Shown here piece by piece: positions 53,201 through 64,000 of a stretch of DNA of 64,000 bases. Below the pieces are notes generated by a model. It worked only from the letters and a program-made list of their open reading frames with translations. It made no database searches and was not told the DNA's origin. A program made the translations under genes and the position numbers. The stretch covers positions 856,931 to 920,930 of the forward strand of contig NC_087386.1 in the NCBI RefSeq assembly GCF_963675165.1, given 5' to 3'. The stretch's first letter is position 1; each line of letters opens with the position of its first letter. The DNA comes from Halichondria panicea (taxonomy: Eukaryota > Porifera > Demospongiae > Suberitida > Halichondriidae).

Positions 53201-56200
53201 GGAGAGGTGGTGGGGGACCCTCTGGAGAAGGCCTGCATCACAGCCATCAACTGGACCATCAACAAAGGTCTCGTCTGCTAATTATGCTTTATTTTTGCCA
53301 TTTTCCTAGAGGAATTGTCCTCCTTATAATCACTGCTAATTTTTCACACTAGATTAACCTGTTATAGTAAAATGTCCTTTTCTCATGGTTTACCTTATCT
53401 TTCTTCCGTTGATACAGGAGATACTGTGAGCCCTCGCAAAGGTCGTCGTACCACGCTCAAGATCTGTCAACGTTTCCATTTTGCCAGTGCTTTGAAGCGT
53501 ATGTCTGCTGTGTGTGCGATGCAGTCCCCTAGTGGCTCCACTCACCTCGCCACGGTCAAGGGAGCACCAGAGGTCCTGCAGGACATGTTTAAGAATATTC
53601 CCGAGGGATATGAGTCCCTCTACTCAAAGCTGACCCGACAAGGAGCACGTGTGCTGGCACTGGGGTATCGTCATATGGGCAGTCTGTCACAGAGAGAGGT
53701 GCGTCATCTGGTAGCCAGAGAATTGACGTTTAGCCTAGATATAGCCTCGATCCCAGGCCTGAGGCCTTGTGAAGGAGGCTAGCCTAGATACTGCCAAGGG
53801 ATTACAAGCCCTTGATACTACCTACTATCAGTATGATCTCAGCAGTGTATGTGACTGTCTAAGCGAATCAGCTGGCTTTAACACACGACACATTATGTCC
53901 ACTCTATTACATACGAACGTAATGTACATACATTGTGTGTGTTGTGTGTGTGTTTTGTGTGTGTTGTGTGTGTGTGTGTGTAGGTGCATGACCTCAAGCG
54001 TGAGGATGTGGAGAGAGAGTTGATCTTTGCTGGTCTGGTGGTCATCAGTTGCCCTCTGAAGGAGGACTCCAAACGAAACATTAAGTGTCTCCACGACTCA
54101 TCACACTTTGTAAGTGATGGCTACTGCCAGCATCTATGCTTGTAACATTGATGGCTCTATCAGTGATTTATTCATGGATAGTCAGTAGTACAGTCACGCG
54201 CATATAAGCTCTGAGTAGAGTATTCCTAGAGTTGATCATAAGGAGCTCTCTCGTTTACTACATGTACTTGTATTTCGTACTGTCCATAACTTGAGGTACG
54301 TGTATGCATGAGCATCTAAATCTAAAAAGTATAGCAGGCCTATCGTGTGTGTTTGGGCTATAAAACTGGTCTCATATCCTCACACCTGTCACAGGTTGTC
54401 ATGCTAACAGGAGACAACCCCCTGACAGCTTGTCACGTTGCTAAGGAACTCAAGATAACCACACGGAAGATCCTCGTACTCACGCCCACTCAGGATGGGT
54501 GGGCATGGCAGTCTGTTGGTGGGAATCGTACTGTTTCCATGGATACACAACCGGCCGAGTTAGGAAGCACTTATGATCTGTGTCTAGCAGGAGAAGTAAG
54601 TTATTGTCAAGTTAACAATGAAAAGTACTCTAGAATCTGTGTACAATTAATTGAAGGCGTCATTTTTTTAAAATTGTTGTTACTAAGTGCTCTATATGTA
54701 CTGTACATTTGCTTGCATGACTTTATCAATTCACTAATCACAGGGGCTAACTCATTTGCTCAAGGCCGAGAACAAGCGTCTGTTCCAATCAATCCTCCCT
54801 TACATCAAGGTGTTTGCTAGAGTGGCTCCCAAACAGAAAGAGAGTGTAGTCACATCGTACAAGTCCCTCGGCTATGTAACCCTCATGTGTGGGGACGGGA
54901 CTAATGACGTGGGAGCACTCAAGCACGCCGATGTGGGTGTGGCGCTACTCTCCACTGTACCTATGGGGAAGAAGGAACCGGGGAAATCCCCTGAGCCTTC
55001 CGAGTTGACCAGACGACCTTTGCACCCTGCTCTAAAGTGAGGATGTTGCGTAACAATTTATTGTGTGTATTCTATTTATCTGATCTCCATAATTATGTAG
55101 GGCATCCAAACCACTCACCCCTCTGCAGCTGAGAGAGGTACATTAATCGATTATGTGTGTGTGTGTGTGAATTATGAGGGGAAGTATCTTACATGCATGT
55201 ACGGTTATAATAGCTACTAAAGATTGTGTACTCCCTCCATAGAAACGAATGAAGGATCTGGTGACCAAGATGAAGGAGGCGACGGAGCCTCAGCTGGTGA
55301 GGCTGGGAGACGCCTCCATCGCCTCACCCTTCACCTCTAAACACTCCAGCATTGCATGCAGTAAGTGTGTCTGTGTGCATGTTCTGTAGTCTCCTATAAG
55401 AAAGGGGGCCGGGGATGGTTTTGAAGAAAGTGGGAAAGCGTAGGGGAATGTGGTAAAGAAGAGTGGGAACATTAGGGAAGAAAGGAGTATATTATTATTA
55501 TAGTGTCAAAAACTGTTCAACAAATTCTTTCCAATGGGTATTTTAGGGGACATGTACATTACAGTGATCAGTTTGTTATAAATTATGACCACTATTCTCT
55601 CTTGCCTACAGTATGTCATGTGATCAAGCAGGGCCGGTGCACTCTAGTGACCACACTACAGATGTTCAAGATCCTGGCTCTCAATGCTCTTATACTGGCC
55701 TACTCTCAGAGTGTGCTCTACCTGGATGGCATCAAGTTCTCTGACTTGTGAGTCATCCGCTCTCCTCATTACCGTTTCTTATAAAAACTAAATCAAGGGC
55801 AGTACGTTACATATTTGTCTTACCTTGGCCTACAGCCTGTCGTCGTTTGGCTTTCTGGTAGACGTGTACTTTTAGTATATCCACCAAGTGCACAGTTGCA
55901 GTACATGTAATAGTGTTTATGTATACATATTCTTTGTGTCAACAGCCAGGCCACTCTCCAAGGTCTATTACTAGCTGGTTGCTTCCTCTGCATCTCAAGA
56001 TCAAAGGTGCTACTTTAATGCATGGTAGCTCATTTAAACCTTGCCTGCCTATAGCTATACACTTCAGTAGTGGGTATTAATATTGGTTAGCTCTCTTTGA
56101 GGGCCCAGACTTGACTGCCCCTAATACACATGACTGTATGAATCCTACAGTTATATAACCATAGTCCCCCCCTCCCCTCCCCCCTCCCTCCCTTCCTCCC

Positions 56201-57245
56201 TCCCTCCCTCCCTCCCTCCCTCCCTCCCTCCCTCCCTCGTGCAGCCCCTCCAAGTCCTCTCCAAGGAACGCCCTCTGCCCACCATCTTCAACCCCTACAT
56301 GATCCTCACCGTCCTCCTGCAGTTTGCAGTCCACTTCTCGTGTCTAGTGTACCTCGTGGGCGAGACAAAGGCCAACTATGGGAACAGGTACATGTACCAT
56401 AATTATAGTTTTACTTATAGTATTTATGGGACTTGTGGGAAGCTATGGCATCAGATCGTTACTCCATCCATGATACAATGTATGAATTCTGTAGCACTGA
56501 GGAGGACGTGGACTTAGAGAAGGAGTTTGAACAGAATGAACTCAACAGTGCCGTCTACCTTATCTCCATGGCAATGCAAATCAGCAATTTTGCCGTCAAT
56601 TATAAGGTACATATAAGCAATACTAGAGCATGTGTGTGAATGCTGAGTCAATGTCTCCCTGGAACCGGGACCAGTTTGACAGTTGTACTGCGTAGTGCAC
56701 ATCACTGGAACTCTAAATTGGCATTATCATAGTAATCATAGCACCTGTAGCTAGTGTGTAAGGTTTTCTTTGCAGTTAGCCATAGCAACTGACGGTTTAG
56801 CAACCCCTACTACTGTCACAGTTGTTTTGTTGCAACGTACTATATACATGTACCATGAACTGTATCTGTAGGTATGTACTGGAAATCTAGTTGTGTGCAT
56901 TCATTATCTGGTGTCCCTGATGTAGGGCCACCCCTTCATGGCCAGTCTATCTGAGAACCGACCGTTGGTGGTCAGCCTCATAGTCGCAGGCAGTGTCGTG
57001 TTTGTCATTGCCTCAGGGATCATGCCAGACCTCTCAGCAACCTTTGAGATTGTCTCATTCACTTCAGAGGTAATGAATACATGCAGTAGTTAAATGTTGC
57101 ATAATCCTGACTTTTTTTATTGATACAGTTTCGGCAAAAGTTGCTAATGGTACTGCTGGCTGACTTCCTGTTTTCGTATTTGTTGGACAGATCGTTGTCT
57201 CTTGTGCTCGGATATTCCAAGCCCAAACTGCCAAAATTAATGTAG
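50236..57245 (+). CDS. ATP13A1: P5A-type ATPase ATP13A1 (ER transmembrane helix dislocase)
   Basis: Twenty exons: 50236-50487, 50682-50771, 50962-51146, 51403-51574, 51751-51807, 51954-52023, 52238-52916, 53092-53267, 53418-53698, 53984-54109, 54395-54595, 54744-55036, 55101-55137, 55243-55360, 55612-55747, 55946-56006, 56245-56387, 56495-56606, 56926-57069 and 57129-57245; 1149 residues (human 1204). Signature motifs: MLTGES (actuator), [11 protein letters not shown] (P5A membrane helix 4), [12 protein letters not shown] (phosphorylated Asp), VKGAPE (nucleotide domain), [10 protein letters not shown] and [13 protein letters not shown] (P domain). Human-like words [16 protein letters not shown] and GVKRVTAN make orthology clear. 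The enzyme removes misinserted C-tail and mitochondrial tail-anchored helices from the ER membrane using ATP (family knowledge). The first intron seems to use a GC donor (50488). Intron 16 ends in (CCCT)n. Confidence 0.94.
50580..50672. repeat. CA/CCACAC-rich simple repeat in ATP13A1 intron 1
   Basis: Irregular CA, CCCACA and CCACACC units extend to about 10 bp before the acceptor used for exon 2 (50682). Confidence 0.85.
53699..53983 (+). other. ATP13A1 intron 9 with a family D-like relic and TG-rich acceptor
   Basis: Holds tagcctcgatcccaggcct at about 53739-53759 facing ggaggctagcctagata, an imperfect hairpin, and ends in a TG-rich run before TAG at 53981-53983, an acceptor without a pyrimidine tract of the usual kind. 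Confidence 0.5.
56163..56238. repeat. (CCCT)n polypyrimidine repeat before ATP13A1 exon 17
   Basis: About 76 bp of CCCT/CCT repeats ending 6 nt before the acceptor AG at 56243-56244, so the repeat itself is the polypyrimidine tract. Confidence 0.92.
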
Positions 57246-57486
57246 CTAATAACTAGCTGTAGGGAAAATTAGGTTATAATTTTGTTTGTTGTACCAATTA
57301 ATTTATTCATTATGTGCGGTGTGTCTCGAGAATAAGGCGAGACATAAAATCTGAAACAGTTTGTTCTACCGACGACCTTTCCCTGTATTTCAGTTTGAAA
57401 ATTTATTCTTGAATACACAAAAGGACAAGTACATGTACATAATAATAAGCTAGCAGGGAGCTATATAACTCGAAATAACTGGAACT

Positions 57487-58095
57487 ATGACAACTGCTTG
57501 TCCAGAGATAGTATGGAAAAACACAAGGAAAAGATCCTTCTATGTAAGATTATACAGCGTCATCTACCCGCCTCAGTGGTAGTACAATTATGTTATATTG
57601 TTTGTCCCACAGAATAGAGAGGGTGATTACGGATTTATCTATAGAGTTTTGGATGTTGAGAATGAGGGTTGTGCCAATGATGATGAACAAGATGACGAGG
57701 TGGTGGACTTGGAGGGTATGTATAGCTATTGTATTCGTGCTCGTGTTGCTATGGTGATGTGTTGCAGAGGTGAGGAGGCAAGTGGAGGTGGATCGCTTCC
57801 TGGCCGAGTTAAGAAAGGGTGTGGTCAAAGCAGGGGGTGGTCTCACTGAGGAGCAATGTAAGCATTGGCTTTTACATTATTATACTGAATTCCTTAAGCA
57901 ATGGTTATTTGATGATCAGAATCTCTTACTAAACTCCTGATTTAATAGACACATGTAAAATATAAACCTCAATTCTGTGTCTATAGTGGACGAGGGCTTC
58001 AGGCAGCTGGCTAAGGACCTCACTGACAACAATCTGTACATGAGATTTCTGGAGGAAAAGGAGGTTGTGAGGTATGCATGTGTGTGTGTGTGTGT

Positions 58096-58148
<53 letters not shown>

Positions 58149-59513
58149 ACATGATTATGCATTAAATGTGACCATTACTTGTGTGCAGTCTGCTCTGTAA
58201 AACCTTTGCCTGCTGTGCTTGTGCATAATCATTATACTAGGCTAGTAATGTCTGGGGCTTGCAAATTTGTGTATCAATACATGCGGTGTAGAACGTATTT
58301 GCTCCTTTGTTGTGCTCTCCTCTCTACAGGAAAGATCCTACTGCTGAAGAGAGCCATGTAACACAACTGATGGCTACGCTCACCCAAAGCATTGACAAGT
58401 GAGCTGCAATCTTATTGCAAATTTCTTGTTTTAAAAATAGTTGTATGGTAGTTGTATGGTAAAATGTTGACTTCATATTAGACTAGTTGTGCTCAAGGTC
58501 ATGTGATTCTTTTTGGAACTCTGAAAATTTGCTGTAGGTACAAGAGAGAGCTTGCAGAGTGGGCAGCAGTGCTTGAAGAGAGAAAACAAGTAACCGAGCA
58601 AGCCAAGGAAGGGTACTCTAAGGAGAAGCATTTGCACTTCCTCAAACTTCCTGCCAGAGATGTGGAGCCTCTCAAAAGCTTTCTCTCACCCGAGCAGCTG
58701 TCTTTGATAGAATCTGAGGACTCCTCTGAGTTTGTCGGTACCACTAATCAACAGCTGGATCTGTTGGTATGTACAATGGTACATGTATGTACAGTGAACC
58801 TTTCTATAGCGGTCATCCTTGGGGAGACCAACTGTCTAAAGAGGGGGCCTATACTAACACGCATCCAATTACATGCTATAGTGGAGACTTTTGTGCCTAT
58901 TAACATAATCTGGCTGGATTCTATGGCTATAACTGTATTTGGCGAATTGTACTGAAACTTCAATGTATAGAAACAATTGTTTATTGAAAGTGGATGTTTG
59001 TGTGTGTTCTGAGCTAACCAACCGTATCCATACACACACATGTGCAGGAGTGTCAATTGGACCAGGAGTTGACCAGACTAAGCTCACTGTGCGATTCCAG
59101 CCATCAACCTAATATGCTCCTAGGTAATTGTTGAGTGATACAGATACCGTCGTATAGAGGGTACTTTTTATGGGGCAAAATATTCGTGATTTTCGTGGTT
59201 GAAGGTCTGACCACGAAACCACGAAAATATTACCCACCACAAATGTCTCAATATTGCTGAACCACGAATATTTTGTCCCCCGAAAATTACCCGCTATACG
59301 GTAGTTATTAATTATCTAAAATGTTTGAAGATTTTGAAATTACGACACGTTACTGATTGTTGCCACAACCACATCGGTTATGTACACAGAGTGTGAAGAT
59401 TGATTTCATGAGACTATCGTTTATTTTATGCAGATCAATCCGTGATGAAGGCCACACCCAGGACTCTGTTCCGAGCCGTCATAGACACTGACCCTAACCG
59501 AACTCTTAGTTAA
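57487..59513 (+). CDS. Coiled-coil protein, possibly the kinetochore protein DSN1
   Basis: Eight exons, 57487-57543, 57613-57715, 57768-57857, 57987-58071, 58330-58398, 58538-58766, 59048-59123 and 59434-59513, give 262 residues in one frame. The sequence is largely helical and charged. The stretch LTQSIDKYKRELAEWAAVLEE resembles the DSN1/Mis13 segment with a conserved Trp-x-x-Leu-Leu, and DLTDNNLYMRFLEE the preceding DG(T)LQ..FE segment; a second coiled coil (LECQLDQELTRLSSL) follows. DSN1 is part of the MIS12 complex linking centromeric chromatin to microtubule-binding proteins (family knowledge). Resemblance is by eye only, so I give no symbol. It lies 241 bp downstream of ATP13A1 on the same strand. 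Its last intron carries a family A MITE. Confidence 0.6.
58081..58144. repeat. (TG)n microsatellite close to a 5' splice site
   Basis: About 31 TG units with one TC change, beginning 9 nt into the intron that follows the exon ending at 58071. Confidence 0.9.
58785..58965. repeat. Diverged family C-like repeat
   Basis: The order gtgaacctttctatagcggtcat, gagggggcctatactaacac, tagtggagactttt, gcctattaacataatctggctg follows that of the 342-506 and 24809-24995 repeats, with many changes. Confidence 0.5.
59145..59303. mobile_element. MITE family A, 159-bp copy with strong internal hairpins
   Basis: Left end TACCGTCGTATAGAGGGTA, right end TACCCGCTATACGGTA. Inside, CAAAATATTCGTG pairs with CACGAATATTTTG and gaccacgaaa sits beside ccacgaaaata, so most of the element can fold. 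Lies 22 nt after the end of the exon at 59123. Confidence 0.85.
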
Positions 59514-59915
59514 TGCATCTCATTGTGTGTACATGACTCCTATTATGTAATATTAATATTTTTATTGTACATCATATTCTGCTCACATGATCATTGATGT
59601 ATGTATATACAAGCAGTTTCTATTATGAATGCACTAGCGTATTGTTCACTCCAGGCCATATTCACACATAGTATTAATTGTTAATTATAATCCTCCTCGG
59701 TATTGTCTACTACTCATGAATAGAATTGTCTTGAATATGTACACGTAGTCACATCACATGATCACAGATCTAGAAACACGTACATCAAGTTAAAACAGAT
59801 TGGTCCATGAATGAAACGCATAAAATGTACAACACATCCATTCTCTGTTTAACATACGACAGACAAAGAACGCACAGAAAAAGACGCAACACATTATAGA
59901 TATAGAAAGAGACAC
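59514..59915. other. Convergent intergenic region
   Basis: 402 bp between the stop of the coiled-coil gene and the stop of the MGCMESK gene. AT-rich, no coding signal; 3' UTRs of both are expected here. Confidence 0.5.
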
Positions 59916-60905
59916 CTAGGGAATCTGTATAATAACTGGTCCTCGCTGTTGAGTAGGAATGGTTGTGTTTGTGAGATTAGGTACCCTCTGGCTTTTGAGT
60001 CTTTGCTTTACGTCTTGCACCATGTGATTTCTCACTTCCCAATATGAGGGGACTTCAGATCCGTATGCGTACACTTGACCTCGATAGTTGTCGCATGTGA
60101 AACACAGCACATGGTAGAGTTGGGTGACATTGCTTCTCTCCAAATAATACCTCAAAAGAACTTCGTTTCTGGACAAATCGTAGACTGAGAATCGATAGAG
60201 TTTCATCAGCTCTCCCGGATTGTCAGTTTGCTGCGAGCCATAGAAAGGAACGGGCTCAAAGAATTGTGCACAGTCGATTCTAAAGTCTCGACCATCAACC
60301 GTATGTGGGATTCGCTCACGTACGAAGGCATTACATATCGAGTTGGGTAGTAGCTTTGTCCCCCAGCGATTTCGAACAGCAATCATTTCTTGAACGATGA
60401 CATCAGCTTCAATTCTACTCTCTGCATCACCTTTAGAGGAAAGACTGCTCAAATGAACTTGACATTCCATGTACAAGCGATCCATCAGTGACAAAAATTC
60501 TTGACTGGGACTATCAAACTTTGAATGCCATTCGTAAGCTTTTCTCAAATTCTCCATTACGTCTATTCCTCGTGGTGATCTCACTCCGTCTCCTTGTACA
60601 TCTAGCTCTGTGGGTAGACCGTTCGTAGTGTTTCTAAAACTTCCGCTGCTTACGATAGGCTGTCCAGTAACAGGAAAATCTTGGGGCTGTCCGGAAAATG
60701 ATTGCAAGTACTGTCCACCTACTCTCTGCTCGGAGAGATGCATTCCGTTTCTGGCTTCGTTCTGATCACTGTTGTTCATTGAGACATTCACCACTCCACC
60801 CTCGTATCCATATCCACTCATTCCTCCGTCAGCAGTTCCCATTAATGGTTGATTTGTAGGACTGTCAGATCCTACTTGATCTTCTTTACTCTCCATGCAT
60901 CCCAT
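59916..60905 (-). CDS. Unrecognised single-exon protein with a Src-like lipidation N-terminus
   Basis: I do not recognise this protein. The open frame has Met codons at 60911 and 60905; the second gives MGCMESKED, which fits dual lipidation (Gly2 myristoyl, Cys3 palmitoyl, Ser6-Lys7), as in Lyn-type kinases. That start gives 329 residues. Residues about 10-105 are G, N, S and Q rich and look disordered. From about 108 the sequence seems folded: helical (IDVMENLRKAYEWHSKF, FLSLMDRLYMECQVHL, DVIVQEMIAVRNRWGTK), then beta-rich (RFSVYDLSRNEVLLRYYLER, LYHVLCFTCDNYRGQVYAYG), and a helical end. There is no kinase motif and no membrane segment. Head-to-head with KIFAP3, 265 bp apart. Probably a membrane-attached regulatory protein (inference). 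Confidence 0.75.
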   Translation of the reverse strand: MGCMESKEDQVGSDSPTNQPLMGTADGGMSGYGYEGGVVNVSMNNSDQNEARNGMHLSEQRVGGQYLQSFSGQPQDFPVTGQPIVSSGSFRNTTNGLPTELDVQGDGVRSPRGIDVMENLRKAYEWHSKFDSPSQEFLSLMDRLYMECQVHLSSLSSKGDAESRIEADVIVQEMIAVRNRWGTKLLPNSICNAFVRERIPHTVDGRDFRIDCAQFFEPVPFYGSQQTDNPGELMKLYRFSVYDLSRNEVLLRYYLERSNVTQLYHVLCFTCDNYRGQVYAYGSEVPSYWEVRNHMVQDVKQRLKSQRVPNLTNTTIPTQQRGPVIIQIP

Positions 60906-61170
60906 CTCCAAAGCTAGCGCCAGCAGTATAGTACAGTATAGTCGCTTGAAAAGGACGCCTTGCTGCGCTTCTTGTTGACTCGACTGATATGATCATATGA
61001 TGGGCGTGACCCTCCTCTCCCACGAGGAGGCACCACGCCCATCAGCTAAATAAAGGTCACAAGAAGGTCAATTTGGAAGTCATGTAGTCATGGTAACTCT
61101 GACCTTTGTCCCCAATAAATAAATGGGCATTATTTAGATAACAACTGCTCTGCTCTGCTCTGCATTGAAG
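60906..61170. promoter_or_regulatory. Divergent promoter with inverted GATGGGCGTG / CACGCCCATC
   Basis: Within the 265-bp gap a perfect 10-bp inverted repeat lies at 60999-61008 and 61034-61043, enclosing a second inner pair (cctcct/aggagg). CACGCCC resembles Sp/KLF sites. TATGATCATA next to it is also palindromic. Confidence 0.55.
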
Positions 61171-63949
<2,779 letters not shown>

Positions 63950-64000
63950 GTGAGTCAAGCTTGACGGTACATTCCATCCCACACATTTTGATCAGGTCAC

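Noticed and set aside
54984-54995. kappaB-like GGGGAAATCCCC
   Set aside because: It lies in an ATP13A1 coding exon (KEPGKSPEP); a coincidence, useful as a caution for the intergenic copies.

Overview
The window is nuclear DNA of an animal: genes carry many short introns with GT-AG borders, CDS-to-CDS gaps are mostly 0.13-0.5 kb, microsatellites and short inverted-repeat elements are common, and no bacterial or viral genes are seen. The protein set (caspase with two death effector domains, two TGF-beta ligands, a PH-PTB docking protein, sperm-type Na+/H+ exchanger, MED25) is metazoan. Compact genes and the divergence of the ligands suggest an early-branching animal, most likely a demosponge (inference, moderate confidence).

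Layout: 1-2407 (-) WDR31, 3' end outside the window; 2891-6009 (+) DED caspase; 6285-8548 (-) EXOSC2; 8675-13762 (+) COG7; 13973-15379 (-) DNTTIP2/Fcf2; 15562-21944 (+) MED25; 22236-32557 (+) STKLD1 kinase with ARM-like tail; 32949-34326 (-) and 35656-37002 (-) tandem TGF-beta ligands; 37271-46779 (+) SLC9C1; 47041-49692 (-) DOK-like adaptor; 50236-57245 (+) ATP13A1; 57487-59513 (+) coiled-coil protein, perhaps DSN1; 59916-60905 (-) unrecognised protein with a Src-like lipidation N-terminus; 61171-end (+) KIFAP3, 3' part outside the window. Exon models were built by hand from splice sites, reading-frame continuity and recalled human orthologues; every complete multi-exon model keeps frame to a stop.

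Six head-to-head gene pairs share gaps of 126-543 bp, so bidirectional promoters are the dominant arrangement. Two of these, upstream of EXOSC2 and DNTTIP2 (both rRNA/RNA-processing genes), carry the same 11-mer with a CACGTG E-box 10-11 nt before the start codon. One TGF-beta gene has a kappaB consensus directly beside a TATA box. Introns carry at least five kinds of inverted-repeat (MITE/foldback-like) elements, two of which sit within about 10 nt of splice sites, and very long (GT)n/(CA)n tracts that form splice-site flanks.

Functionally the neighbourhood mixes housekeeping genes (exosome, Golgi COG, Mediator, ER P5A-ATPase, ribosome biogenesis), signalling genes (TGF-beta, DOK, caspase) and cilium/flagellum genes (WDR31, SLC9C1, KIFAP3). 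No operon-like functional unit is implied beyond shared promoters. No new multi-gene system was found; the most unusual items are the caspase architecture, the MGCxxSK protein, the catalytically intact STKLD1 and the promoter and intron elements.
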